Source: Flavobacterium jumunjinense (GTDB lineage Bacteria; Bacteroidota; Bacteroidia; Flavobacteriales; Flavobacteriaceae). From it: a stretch of 64,000 bases of DNA. The stretch is taken from NCBI RefSeq assembly GCF_021650975.2, contig NZ_CP091285.1, positions 1,922,001-1,986,000 of the forward strand, in the 5' to 3' direction. The notes below the pieces were generated by a model that ran no database searches, was not told the DNA's origin, and saw only the letters and a program-made list of their open reading frames with translations. A program made the translations under genes and the position numbers. Positions 45,146-54,245 of the stretch are shown here, one piece after another. The stretch's first letter is position 1, and the number at the start of each line of letters is the position of its first letter.

Positions 45146-45613
45146 ATGACATTTAAAGAGAAAGTAGAAAGGTTGTTAGATGCAGCTATATTAGAGCGTA
45201 GCCATTTGTTTTTAATTGATTTAAAAATTGATGAAGCTAACAAAATCAATGTTGTTTTGGATGGTGATAATGGAGTTAATTTGCAAGACTGTATAGATAT
45301 AAGTAGAGTGGTTGAGCAAGATCTTGATAGAGAAGAGAATGATTTTTCTCTAGAAGTGGCTTCTGCTGGAGTATCTTCACCATTAAAGTTAGTTCGTCAG
45401 TATAAAAAAAATATTGGAAGAAAGCTTAAGGTCAAGACAGCTGATGATCAAGAAATAGAAGCGGACCTTGTAGATGCTGATGAATCGGGGATTTCATTAG
45501 AATGGAAAGCAAGAGAACCAAAAAAAATAGGAAAAGGAAAGGAAACAGTGGAAAAATCTGTAAATTTGCCTTATTCTGAAATAAAAGAAGCGATAGTAGT
45601 AATATCATTTTAA
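45146..45613 (+). CDS. rimP: Ribosome maturation factor RimP
   Basis: 155 aa from the ATG at 45146 ([15 protein letters not shown]). The open frame reaches 12 codons further upstream, but that stretch is the leader hairpin. RimP helps 30S assembly. Motifs: [38 protein letters not shown] and [14 protein letters not shown] (the LEVSSPG-like box). It starts the rimP-nusA-infB operon, in the usual order. Confidence 0.95.
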   Translation: MTFKEKVERLLDAAILERSHLFLIDLKIDEANKINVVLDGDNGVNLQDCIDISRVVEQDLDREENDFSLEVASAGVSSPLKLVRQYKKNIGRKLKVKTADDQEIEADLVDADESGISLEWKAREPKKIGKGKETVEKSVNLPYSEIKEAIVVISF

Positions 45614-45626
45614 ATAAAGAGTTGAC

Positions 45627-46865
45627 ATGGAGAATATTGCATTAATTGAATCGTTTTCAGAATTTAAAGACGATAAGCTCATTGATAGAGTTACCTTAAT
45701 GGCAATTTTAGAAGATGTGTTTAGAAATGCATTGAAGAAAAAATATGGTTCTGATGATAATTTTGACATAATCATTAATCCTGATAAAGGAGATATGGAA
45801 ATTTGGAGAAATAGAACTGTTGTTGAGGATGGAGAAGTAGAAGATGAGAATTCTGAAATTTCATTGTCAGCAGCTAGAAAGATCGAGCCAGATTTCGAAG
45901 TTGGAGAAGATGTTTCTGAAGAAGTGAAATTATTTCAATTGGGTAGAAGAGCGATTTTGGCTTTACGTCAAAATTTAATTTCTAAAATTCATGAACATGA
46001 TAACACAAATCTTTATAAACAATTTAAAGATTTAATAGGTGATATTTATACAGCTGAAGTGCATCATGTAAGACCTAGAATGGTTGTGTTGATGGATGAT
46101 GAAGGAAACGAGATAGTATTGCCAAAAGAGAATCAAATTCCTAGCGATTATTTCAAAAAAGGAGATAATGTTAGAGGGATTATTGAAAACGTTGAATTAA
46201 AAGGGAATAAGCCTCAGATTATAATGTCAAGAACAGCTCCAGAATTTTTGGAGAAACTTTTTGAACAAGAGATACCTGAAGTCTTTGATGGTTTAATCAA
46301 TGTTAAAAAAGTAGTTAGAATTCCTGGTGAAAAAGCAAAAGTAGCTGTAGATTCTTATGATGATAGAATTGATCCAGTCGGTGCTTGTGTGGGTATGAAA
46401 GGATCTAGGATTCATGGAATTGTTCGAGAATTAGGTAATGAAAATATAGATGTAATTAATTTTACAACTAATATTCAGCTATATATAACAAGAGCCTTAA
46501 GTCCAGCAAAAGTATCTTCTGTTAAAATTGACGAAGAGAATAAAAAAGCGGAAGTGTTTTTGAAAATTGAAGAAGTTTCAAAAGCAATTGGTAGAGGAGG
46601 TTATAACATTAAATTAGCAAGTTTGTTAACGGGTTATGAATTAGATGTTATAAGAGAAGGTGTTGTTGAAGTAGATGATGTAGAATTAAGAGAATTTTCA
46701 GATGAAATCGAAGAATGGATAATCGAAGAGTTTGAAAAAATTGGTTTAGATACCGCTAGAAGTGTACTTGGTCAGGATGTCGAAGATTTAGTAAGAAGGA
46801 CTGATCTAGAAGAAGAAACAATATTAGACGTTGTTCGTATTTTGAAAGATGAGTTAGAAGACTAA
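45627..46865 (+). CDS. nusA: Transcription termination/antitermination factor NusA
   Basis: 412 aa, the short form typical of Bacteroidota. N-terminal RNA polymerase-binding domain with RVTLMAILEDVFRNALKKKYG, an S1 domain (about 130-200), then KH1 with EIPEVFDGLINVKKVVRIPG and KH2 with VGACVGMKGSRIHGIVREL and IGRGGYNIKLASLLTG. No acidic C-terminal repeats. 13 bp after rimP. Confidence 0.98.
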   Translation: MENIALIESFSEFKDDKLIDRVTLMAILEDVFRNALKKKYGSDDNFDIIINPDKGDMEIWRNRTVVEDGEVEDENSEISLSAARKIEPDFEVGEDVSEEVKLFQLGRRAILALRQNLISKIHEHDNTNLYKQFKDLIGDIYTAEVHHVRPRMVVLMDDEGNEIVLPKENQIPSDYFKKGDNVRGIIENVELKGNKPQIIMSRTAPEFLEKLFEQEIPEVFDGLINVKKVVRIPGEKAKVAVDSYDDRIDPVGACVGMKGSRIHGIVRELGNENIDVINFTTNIQLYITRALSPAKVSSVKIDEENKKAEVFLKIEEVSKAIGRGGYNIKLASLLTGYELDVIREGVVEVDDVELREFSDEIEEWIIEEFEKIGLDTARSVLGQDVEDLVRRTDLEEETILDVVRILKDELED

Positions 46866-46915
46866 TTTTAAAATTAAACAACACGCAAAATAAAAAGAAT
46901 TAGAAAAAAGATTAT

Positions 46916-49828
46916 ATGTCTGATAAAAGAGTTATAAGAATCAACAAAGTTTTAAGGGAGTTAAACATTTCTCTAGATAGAGCAGTGGACTTTTTGAAAG
47001 AAAAGCATCATGAAATTGAAGCGAGTCCAAATGCGAAAATATCTGAAGAAGAGTATGATGTCTTATGCAATCAATTTTCTGCTGATAAAGGAAAGAAAGA
47101 AGCTTCTCTAGAGGTAAGTGAGGAGAAAAAGAAGGAGAAAGAAGCACTTAAGAGAGAGCTAGAAAAAGAAGTTGAATTGAAACGTCAGCAGGAAGAAATT
47201 CAGAAACAAGAAGTAATCAAAGCAAAAGCTTCTTTAGCAGGACCAAAAGCAGTTGGTAAAATTGACTTAAATCCTAAAAAACAACAACCAAAACTAGAAA
47301 CTCCTCCAGTTGTTGAAGAAAAAGCTAAAGTTGAAATTGAAGCGAAAGAAGAAAAACTTGAAGTAATTTCTACTCCTAAAGTAGAGCCTGCAAAAGTAGA
47401 TGCTCCTAAGGTTGAAGTGCCTAAAGTGGAAGTTCCAAAAGTTGAGAAAGTTGAAGTAGCTAAAGTGCAACCAAAAGTAGGGATTCAGAAAAAATCTTCT
47501 GAGACTAAAACTTTTGTTAAGCAAGAGGCTAAAAAAGTAGATGTCGTTAAGGTTGATGAGAAAGCGGTTGAAGATAAAAAAGTAGAAGAAGCTCAGACTG
47601 AAGAGGAGATTCTTAAAACGAATTATCAAAAACTTTCTGGAACAACTTTTACTGGTCAAAAAATTGATTTGTCTCAGTTTGATAAAGCTAAGAAAAAACC
47701 AGACGATAAAAAAGAATTTAAGAAAGCGGGTCAAGGAAATCAAAATAAAAAAGAAGCCGGAGATCCAAATAAAAAACGTAAAAGAATTACGAAGCCAGCT
47801 GCAGGAGGTAATAACTCGGGTACTGCAGGAACTACTACTGGAGGAACTAAAAAAATCTTTACAAAAGATAATAGTCGATTCAATAAAGGTAAGAAGGTTG
47901 TAATTCAAAAAACGGAGCCTACAGAGGAGGATGTTAAAAACCAAATCAAAGAAACTCTTGAAAGATTACAAGGGAAAGGTAAAAAAGGAGCGAAATCTGC
48001 TAAACACCGTAAAGATAAAAGAGATAGTCACCGTCAACGTGTAGATGATGAACAACAACAACAAGAATTAGAAAGCAAAATCTTAAAAGTAACAGAATTT
48101 GTTACTGTAGGAGAAGTTGCTACAATGATGGACGTGCCAATTACAAAAGTTATTGGAACTTGTATGATGTTAGGAATCATGGTTACAATGAATCAACGTT
48201 TAGATGCTGAAACATTAACTATCGTTGCTGACGAGTTTGACTATAAAGTTGAATTTATTACAACAGATATCGAAGAGGCAGCTGAAGTTGTTGAAGATAG
48301 ACCAGAAGATTTAAAATCGAGAGCGCCTATTGTTACTGTAATGGGACATGTCGATCACGGTAAGACATCTTTATTAGATTATATTCGTAGCGCAAATGTT
48401 ATTGCAGGAGAATCTGGAGGAATTACGCAGCATATTGGAGCATACGGAGTGAGATTAGAAAATGGTGAGAAAATCGCATTTTTAGATACTCCTGGTCACG
48501 AGGCCTTTACTGCAATGCGTGCTCGTGGTGCTAAAGTGACGGATATTGCAATTATTGTTATTGCGGCTGATGATGACATCATGCCTCAAACAAAAGAAGC
48601 AATTAGTCATGCTCAAGCAGCAGGTGTGCCAATGATTTTTGCAATTAATAAAGTAGATAAGCCAACTGCAAACCCTGAAAAGATCAAAGAAAGATTAGCA
48701 GCAATGAACTTGTTAGTAGAAGATTGGGGTGGTAAATATCAATCTCATGATATATCAGCAAAAACAGGTTTAGGTGTTAAAGAGTTATTAGAGAAAGTAT
48801 TATTAGAAGCAGAAGTTTTAGAGCTTACTGCAAATCCAAATAAAAATGCAGTTGGTACTGTAGTAGAAGCTCAGTTAGATAAAGGTAGAGGATATGTTTC
48901 AACTATCTTAGTTCAAGCGGGTACTTTAAAAATTGGTGATTATATGTTAGCGGGTAAGAATCATGGAAAAATTAAAGCCATGTTTGATGAAAGAGGACAT
49001 AATATTACTAGTGCTGAGCCTTCAACTCCAGTTTCTATATTAGGTTTAGACGGTGCTCCAACAGCAGGTGATAAATTTAATGTATATGACGATGAGAGAG
49101 AAGCGAAACAAATTGCTGCTAAGCGTACACAGTTACAACGTGAGCAATCTGTTAGAACTCAAAAGCATATTACCCTTGCAGAGATTGGAAGACGTATTGC
49201 TTTAGGTCAGTTTAAAGAATTGAATATAATTCTTAAAGGAGATGTTGATGGTTCTGTAGAAGCATTATCAGATTCATTTTCTAAATTGTCAACAGAAGAA
49301 ATCCAGATTAATATAATTCATAAAGGAGTTGGTGCTATTACTGAATCTGATGTGTTGTTAGCTTCTGCTTCTGATGCAATTATTATAGGATTTAATGTTC
49401 GTCCACAAGGGAATGCAAAACAATTAGCAGAAAAAGAAGAAATCGATATCCGTAATTATTCAATTATTTATGCAGCGATCGACGATTTAAAAGATGCAAT
49501 GGAAGGAATGTTGTCTCCAGAGTTGAAAGAAGAAATCACAGGTACTGCTGAAGTTCGTGAATTATTCAAAATTTCTAAAGTGGGTACAATTGCTGGATGT
49601 ATGGTTACTGATGGTAAAATTCTAAGAAATGGTCAAATCCGTTTAATTAGAGAGGGAGTCGTAATCTATACTGGTGAGCTTGTTGCATTGAAACGTTTTA
49701 AAGATGATGCGAAAGAAGTTTCTAAAGGATATGATTGTGGTATGCAGATAAAAGGATATAACGATCTTAAGGAATATGATGTTATTGAATGTTTCCATGA
49801 AATTGAAGTAAAAAAGAAATTGAAGTAA
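46916..49828 (+). CDS. infB: Translation initiation factor IF-2
   Basis: 970 aa GTPase that brings initiator tRNA to the 30S subunit. An N-terminal helical domain ([20 protein letters not shown]) is followed by a long Lys/Glu/Pro/Val-rich linker, about 80-370, with tandem [17 protein letters not shown] repeats. The G domain from about 465 has [17 protein letters not shown] and NKVD; C-terminal domains end with [20 protein letters not shown]. Length is expanded by the linker, as in other flavobacteria. The stop is followed 9 bp later by the left end of an insertion sequence. Confidence 0.98.
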   Translation: MSDKRVIRINKVLRELNISLDRAVDFLKEKHHEIEASPNAKISEEEYDVLCNQFSADKGKKEASLEVSEEKKKEKEALKRELEKEVELKRQQEEIQKQEVIKAKASLAGPKAVGKIDLNPKKQQPKLETPPVVEEKAKVEIEAKEEKLEVISTPKVEPAKVDAPKVEVPKVEVPKVEKVEVAKVQPKVGIQKKSSETKTFVKQEAKKVDVVKVDEKAVEDKKVEEAQTEEEILKTNYQKLSGTTFTGQKIDLSQFDKAKKKPDDKKEFKKAGQGNQNKKEAGDPNKKRKRITKPAAGGNNSGTAGTTTGGTKKIFTKDNSRFNKGKKVVIQKTEPTEEDVKNQIKETLERLQGKGKKGAKSAKHRKDKRDSHRQRVDDEQQQQELESKILKVTEFVTVGEVATMMDVPITKVIGTCMMLGIMVTMNQRLDAETLTIVADEFDYKVEFITTDIEEAAEVVEDRPEDLKSRAPIVTVMGHVDHGKTSLLDYIRSANVIAGESGGITQHIGAYGVRLENGEKIAFLDTPGHEAFTAMRARGAKVTDIAIIVIAADDDIMPQTKEAISHAQAAGVPMIFAINKVDKPTANPEKIKERLAAMNLLVEDWGGKYQSHDISAKTGLGVKELLEKVLLEAEVLELTANPNKNAVGTVVEAQLDKGRGYVSTILVQAGTLKIGDYMLAGKNHGKIKAMFDERGHNITSAEPSTPVSILGLDGAPTAGDKFNVYDDEREAKQIAAKRTQLQREQSVRTQKHITLAEIGRRIALGQFKELNIILKGDVDGSVEALSDSFSKLSTEEIQINIIHKGVGAITESDVLLASASDAIIIGFNVRPQGNAKQLAEKEEIDIRNYSIIYAAIDDLKDAMEGMLSPELKEEITGTAEVRELFKISKVGTIAGCMVTDGKILRNGQIRLIREGVVIYTGELVALKRFKDDAKEVSKGYDCGMQIKGYNDLKEYDVIECFHEIEVKKKLK

Positions 49829-49876
49829 AATTTCAATTGAGTCGTCCTAAAATAAGTTGACGAGTTTTACAATAAA

Positions 49877-50713
49877 TTAATTAAAACCAGTGAAGTTAAC
49901 TTCACTGGTTTTTTCATATACAAAGTTAGGTGTTTTCATATTTAAACTCAAATGAGGTCTTTTACTATTATAGCATTCCACAGACTCTCTAACTAAAAGG
50001 TTAAGTTCATCACCTGATTTACATTTGTATATGAGGAATTCTTGTTTTAGAATACCATTTATTCTTTCCGCTAGAGCATTTTGATAACAATCATAGCCAT
50101 CGGTCATAGAAGCAATAATATTATTTTTGGTTAATTCATTTTGATAAATTTTAGAACAATATTGTAAACCTCTGTCTGAGTGATGTATTAATTGAAGGTT
50201 TGTTTTTCTGTTTTTTACTGCCATTCTTAAGGCCTTAACCACACTTTCTGCACTCATGTCATCACTCAAATGATAACCAACTATTTTTCTGCTAAAAACA
50301 TCTGTAACTAATGATAGATAATGAGTTCTTTTATTAGATTTTATATAAGTTATGTCACTAACAAAAACCTGTTCTATTCTGTTGATATCGATATCTTTAA
50401 ATAAATTGGGGTACTTACGTAACCAGTGTTTAGAAAAGGTGGTTTTTGTGTAATTTTTCATTGGTTTAACTAGCATTTTTTCTCTTTTCAAATAAGCAAA
50501 AAATGCATCTCTCCCGATTTTAATTCTATTTTCAACAAAAGATTGTTCTAGTAAAAAATAAAGTTTTCTTGTGCCTAATCGAGGCATAATTCTTCTTTGT
50601 TTTTCAACGAGTTGCTTTACTATTAATAATTCTTTCTCTCGTTCTAAACAACGTGCTTCCTGCTGATAAATAGCTTGTCGGCTTACCCCAAACAATCTAC
50701 AAGTTCTGGACAT
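49877..50713 (-). CDS. IS3-family transposase OrfB (integrase core, DDE)
   Basis: 278 aa from ATG at 50713, but in IS3 elements it is made chiefly as an OrfAB fusion by -1 frameshifting. A helix-turn-helix (CRLFGVSRQAIYQ) and HTH_21-like segment precede the rve integrase core, with the catalytic D in FVSDITYI (about 110), D in HHSDRGLQY (about 174) and E in NALAERINGILKQE (about 210). All three appear intact, so the element may be active. Its frame is open upstream of 50713 into the slippery site, which supports the fusion. Confidence 0.95.
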   Translation of the reverse strand: MSRTCRLFGVSRQAIYQQEARCLEREKELLIVKQLVEKQRRIMPRLGTRKLYFLLEQSFVENRIKIGRDAFFAYLKREKMLVKPMKNYTKTTFSKHWLRKYPNLFKDIDINRIEQVFVSDITYIKSNKRTHYLSLVTDVFSRKIVGYHLSDDMSAESVVKALRMAVKNRKTNLQLIHHSDRGLQYCSKIYQNELTKNNIIASMTDGYDCYQNALAERINGILKQEFLIYKCKSGDELNLLVRESVECYNSKRPHLSLNMKTPNFVYEKTSEVNFTGFN

Positions 50714-50715
50714 AC

Positions 50716-51108
50716 TTATGCCTTCTTCTTGTTGGATGCGTCGGATGGTTTGGGTGAAAACTTTTTTCTAATTTGAGTACCGTATTGACTATCTGAGATA
50801 TCAATCATGGTGTTTAGCACTGTGTTTTTAAGCTTCTCATCAGCTAATTCTTTCTCTAATCTTTTAATGCTTTGGGCTGGAGTTTCTTTAGATTTGACCA
50901 TAAACAAAAGCTTGGGGTTACTCCAATCTAAATTACCAAATTTTCTTAACCAAACCAAAACTGTACTTCTACCTTGAATTCCATACTTCTTTTGAGCTTG
51001 CTTATAGGTAAGTTCGCCTTTTTCTACTTGAGAAATAACAGCTAATTTAAAGCCCAGATTATAATCGCGTTGACTACGCTTTGCTGGCCTGTTTTCTGAT
51101 TTATTCAT
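50716..51108 (-). CDS. IS3-family transposase OrfA (HTH protein)
   Basis: 130 aa. A helix-turn-helix region (GELTYKQAQKKYGIQGRSTVLVWLRKFG, about 32-59, given here as positions with the motif QKKYGIQG) is followed by a coiled-coil leucine-zipper-like segment (IKRLEKELADEKLKNTVL). The C-terminal codons read AGA AAA AAG TTT, so the slippery heptamer A_AAA_AAG lies in frame, about 12 codons before the TAA. It binds the terminal repeats and forms the N-terminus of the OrfAB transposase. Confidence 0.95.
   Translation of the reverse strand: MNKSENRPAKRSQRDYNLGFKLAVISQVEKGELTYKQAQKKYGIQGRSTVLVWLRKFGNLDWSNPKLLFMVKSKETPAQSIKRLEKELADEKLKNTVLNTMIDISDSQYGTQIRKKFSPKPSDASNKKKA
50761..50767 (-). promoter_or_regulatory. 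-1 programmed frameshift site of the insertion sequence (A_AAA_AAG)
   Basis: Minus strand heptamer AAAAAAG in the orfA frame (AGA AAA AAG). After a -1 slip the reading continues GTT TTC ACC CAA ACC ATC and so on, open to the orfB ATG and beyond (VFTQTIRRIQQEEGIS-MSRTC). Confidence 0.92.
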
Positions 51109-51153
51109 AATAAGTCGATTTTATGTCAACTTATTTCAGGACGGGACAGGTAT

Positions 51154-51192
51154 AAAAAAACCGCAAACTAATATAGCTTGCGGCTTCTTTTT
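51154..51192. terminator. Bidirectional terminator between the IS and the TonB receptor gene
   Basis: CCGCAAACT, loop, AGCTTGCGG with one mismatch; a run of seven A precedes it and a T-run follows. On the minus strand it ends the TonB receptor gene; on the plus strand it would have ended infB before the insertion. Confidence 0.85.
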
Positions 51193-51204
51193 AATTTTAA
51201 AAGT

Positions 51205-53406
51205 TTAGAAGGTGTATTTTAAGCCTCCATAAATATTTCTTCCAGGAGAATTGATACCAGAAGCGAAGACTCTATATTGTGTGTCTAAGATGTTTTCTAT
51301 TCCTGCAAATAATTTCGCATTTTTAAAAATAGAGTAACTTCCTTTTAAATTATAAGTTTCCCAAGCAGGCATTCCTCCTTTTGGAGCGTATTGTTCGTTA
51401 TCTTCACCATTAGCAAAATAATCTTTAATGTCTTTTTTTCCATTGTATAACATATATACATCAATAGCATATTTGTTTTTAGCATAACTTAGTCCTAATT
51501 TCCCAAAGTAAGGAGAAATATGATCTAAAGGACTTTCATTTTGTTCTTCAACAATTCTTCCATATGTGTAATTGAAACTTGCGTTAAATTGTAATGCATC
51601 AATAATATAACCTCTAACATTAGTTGAAATTCCTGTAATGTAAGCTTTTCCTTTATTTTGATTGGCTAAAACTTGACTGTTTGATCCATTGTATAATATA
51701 GTAGATTGTCCTTCATATTCAAAAGCATCTGTTACAATCGCATCATACATACGTGTGTAAAAATAGGTGTTTTCAAATTTGAAGCGCTTTGAATCCGATT
51801 GTATAACAAAACCAATATCTCCAGTTAATGTTTTTTCTGGTGTTAAATCTTCATTTGGAACAATTACGAAACCATCTCCAGATTCGAAAACTTTACCAAA
51901 ATCATCAATATTAGGTACTCTAAAACCTGTAGAAAGATTTGCTTTTAGTGCTATATTTTTTGAAGTGTTTTGTACTATTCCTAAGGAACCACTATAAGTA
52001 AAATTACCTTGATTTATCTTAGAAAAAGGTAACGGAAAATAAGTGTCATCTGTAATTGTGCTTTTTAAAGTAGTATATCCAGCTCTGAAACCTGCACTCC
52101 AAGCAGTTTTTTCATTTGATTTTTCATTATAGGAAACGTATAGATCATTTCTATGCATCATGTTTTCTCCATTAGGATAGCGTGTATCTAAGCCAGAAAT
52201 CTCACCTGTTACTATATTCTCTTTGTTAGCAGTTGAGTTTAGTGTCTCATAATATGATTCAAGACCATAAAACAATTCTCCTTTATTGAATTTTTTATGT
52301 AAATCGGCACTAAAAGAATACATATTTACATTTTCTTCTCGGCTTTGTAAATTCATGTTTCCAAAACGTCTGTTATGACGACTTTCTTTAGCGTTCTGAT
52401 ATGCAATACTAATTTTCACGTCACTATTTAGGAATGCTTTTTCTTTGTCTAAAGTATAAGCAGCCAATATTCTTTGTTGCGGACCATAATACCATTCTGA
52501 ATTCTTGAAACCAGTTGTGGAAGAAACATCTGTTAGTCTGTCGTATCTAGGAATGTTAGATGTCGTTGAGAATTGAAGATTAATATTGTGTTCAAAACCT
52601 GAATCCGTCTTGTACGCTAGTTTTTGTAAAGCATTATATTGTGTATATCCCGAGTTTTTTTGAATATATTTATTACTGTTTTCAACTACCTGATCTATCC
52701 CGTTTATAGTTGTTGTGTAAAATAATCGTTCTCCAAAATAATCGGAGCGTCTATTTTTCTTTTTACCCATTTTTAAGTCATCAAAATCATTGAAAGAAAA
52801 GACAGTTAACGAAGCAAATTTCGAAGTTGCATAGTTCAAATCAAAAGCAATAGATTTTTCATTATTAACACTTCCATATCGTGTATTTATACTTCCAGAA
52901 AACGCTTTGTGAGTTTGAGATAGAAATTTAGGATTCTTTGTTGTCATATTTACTGTTCCTCCTAATGCATCACTCCCAAATATAGTAGAAGTAGGTCCGT
53001 AAAATATATCAACACTTTCAAGTAAATTCTCATCAACAGTTATTGCGTTTTGAAGGTGTCCGGTTCTAAAAATTAAATTGTTCATTCGGAAACCATCAAC
53101 TAATAGTAACACTCTACTTGCTTCGAAACCTCTAATGGCTGGGCTTCCTCCTCCTTGTTGAGATTTTTGCACAAACAAAGAACCTGAGTTTGAAAGCATT
53201 TCTGCTGTAGATTGATAGTTCTGAAACTCAATTTGTTTAGCACTTATTGACTCTACTTGATTGGGTAGAATCTTTTTGTTTTTTGGAATTTTATATGAAG
53301 TTACAATGACTTCTTCTAAACTGGTAGTTCTTGTTGAGTCTTTTTTTGTTTGGCTATAACTCAAAATACTAATTAAAGATAGTATAAGTATGATTTTTTT
53401 TTTCAT
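51205..53406 (-). CDS. TonB-dependent outer-membrane receptor (haem/haemoglobin-receptor type)
   Basis: 733 aa. Signal peptide ends near SYSQ (residue 19). A plug domain, about 30-160, begins LEEVIVTSYKIPK (TonB-box-like region) and contains QKSQQGGGSPAIRGFEASRV and VDGFRMNNLIFRTGHLQNA, features seen in TonB-dependent haem, haemoglobin, transferrin or lactoferrin receptors. A 22-strand barrel follows and ends in an aromatic residue (GGLKYTF). No carboxypeptidase-like N-terminal domain and no SusD partner, so it is not a glycan receptor. Ligand is inferred, probably iron/haem. Monocistronic. Confidence 0.85.
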   Translation of the reverse strand: MKKKIILILSLISILSYSQTKKDSTRTTSLEEVIVTSYKIPKNKKILPNQVESISAKQIEFQNYQSTAEMLSNSGSLFVQKSQQGGGSPAIRGFEASRVLLLVDGFRMNNLIFRTGHLQNAITVDENLLESVDIFYGPTSTIFGSDALGGTVNMTTKNPKFLSQTHKAFSGSINTRYGSVNNEKSIAFDLNYATSKFASLTVFSFNDFDDLKMGKKKNRRSDYFGERLFYTTTINGIDQVVENSNKYIQKNSGYTQYNALQKLAYKTDSGFEHNINLQFSTTSNIPRYDRLTDVSSTTGFKNSEWYYGPQQRILAAYTLDKEKAFLNSDVKISIAYQNAKESRHNRRFGNMNLQSREENVNMYSFSADLHKKFNKGELFYGLESYYETLNSTANKENIVTGEISGLDTRYPNGENMMHRNDLYVSYNEKSNEKTAWSAGFRAGYTTLKSTITDDTYFPLPFSKINQGNFTYSGSLGIVQNTSKNIALKANLSTGFRVPNIDDFGKVFESGDGFVIVPNEDLTPEKTLTGDIGFVIQSDSKRFKFENTYFYTRMYDAIVTDAFEYEGQSTILYNGSNSQVLANQNKGKAYITGISTNVRGYIIDALQFNASFNYTYGRIVEEQNESPLDHISPYFGKLGLSYAKNKYAIDVYMLYNGKKDIKDYFANGEDNEQYAPKGGMPAWETYNLKGSYSIFKNAKLFAGIENILDTQYRVFASGINSPGRNIYGGLKYTF

Positions 53407-53524
53407 TTTGATGATGTTGTTTTTTTTTACAAAAAATAGCTTGTTTTTATTTTAAAGAATAGCTAAAATAGGTGTTTTTGGGTACTTGTAGTTCTACTAA
53501 TTAAATCAGAAAGGCTTAATTAAT

Positions 53525-53559
53525 AAAAGTTCTCACCTTTTAAAAGATGAGAACTTTTT
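53525..53559 (-). terminator. Terminator after the SPOR-domain gene
   Basis: AAAAGTTCTCA and TGAGAACTTTTT flank CCTTTTAAAAGA; T-runs on both strands. It lies between the SPOR gene and the TonB receptor gene. Confidence 0.8.
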
Positions 53560-53640
53560 ATGATAACAAAAAACTCTAAAACGTAAGATTTGTTGTCTTA
53601 GTATATTGTTATATCATCGTATCATATAATTTTTTTAGAA

Positions 53641-54027
53641 CTAAGATGATTTTATAAGAAGTGCAGTTGGATATTTCTTCTTAATTTCAGCTAGATTTTT
53701 TTCAGCATGAATTCTTAACTTGTAATTTCCAACCCAAACTTTATAAGTAGGATTAGTGTATAAGATTGTTGCTTCGATTTCCTTAAATTCTCTTTTGAAA
53801 GAGATTAAATTTCTTTTCGCGCTTTCCTTTTCACCATAAAAAATCTGGATTTTATAATTTCCATCGATATTAATTTCACTATTAATTTGTCGCTTCTGTT
53901 TTAATAGTTTTTCAAATCTAGGATCTTGTTCTACTGTGGTTTTTGTTTCTTGTGAAAAAGATTTTGGAATAAAAAAAAGACTAAAAATAGTCAATGATAA
54001 AATGTTTTTAAGTGCTAAATTTCTCAT
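53641..54027 (-). CDS. Exported SPOR-domain protein
   Basis: 128 aa. Signal peptide ending near SFSQ (residue 26). From about residue 56 the segment YKIQIFYGEKESAKRNLISF ... VWVGNYKLRIHAEKNLAEIKKKYPTALLIK is a SPOR fold, which binds denuded peptidoglycan glycan strands. It is a periplasmic or lipid-free exported protein with no other domain. A TATTTTTG promoter-like element lies just upstream. Divergent from the act operon. Confidence 0.85.
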   Translation of the reverse strand: MRNLALKNILSLTIFSLFFIPKSFSQETKTTVEQDPRFEKLLKQKRQINSEINIDGNYKIQIFYGEKESAKRNLISFKREFKEIEATILYTNPTYKVWVGNYKLRIHAEKNLAEIKKKYPTALLIKSS

Positions 54028-54045
54028 AATGAATAAAATTTAAAG

Positions 54046-54053
54046 CAAAAATA
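54046..54053 (-). promoter_or_regulatory. Putative promoter -7 element of the SPOR gene
   Basis: Minus strand TATTTTTG matches TAnnTTTG, 19 bp before the ATG. No clear -33. Confidence 0.4.
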
Positions 54054-54156
54054 CATTTTTTTAAGTAAAACGATGTGACTGAAATTATTTAGAATAGATA
54101 TAAATTACATTTTAAGATAATATTAAGGTTTTTAGAATAGTTCTAAAATCGTATTT

Positions 54157-54191
54157 TTGTCGGAGTTTAAAATAAAGTATGATTATATTTG
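54157..54191 (+). promoter_or_regulatory. Promoter of the act-cox operon
   Basis: TTG (54157-54159), 24 nt, TATATTTG (54184-54191), followed 54 bp later by the actA ATG. Spacing is longer than the 19-nt ideal. The only promoter-like site seen before the long act-cox transcription unit. Confidence 0.6.
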
Positions 54192-54245
54192 TGCCAAAAT
54201 ACATTTAGAATCATACTAAATTTACTAGATAATCATTAACTAAAT

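Larger units (their letters stand above)
49838..51148 (-). mobile_element. IS3-family insertion sequence (IS150-like), complete
   Basis: 1311 bp between imperfect 24-bp terminal inverted repeats, left 49838-49861 (begins TGAGTCGTCC) and right 51125-51148 (ends GGACGGGACA); 20 of 24 positions match, and both share the core AAATAAGTTGAC. Ends have the TG...CA of IS3 elements. Two overlapping frames, orfA and orfB, both on the minus strand, are joined by -1 frameshifting. No target duplication is seen: the flanks are CAAT on the left and GGTA on the right. The element stands between infB and the shared terminator at 51.16 kb. Confidence 0.9.

Noticed and set aside
47294..47944. 216-codon open frame on the minus strand
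   Set aside because: Antisense to the low-complexity linker of infB; Phe/Ser-rich composition is the complement of Lys/Glu codons.
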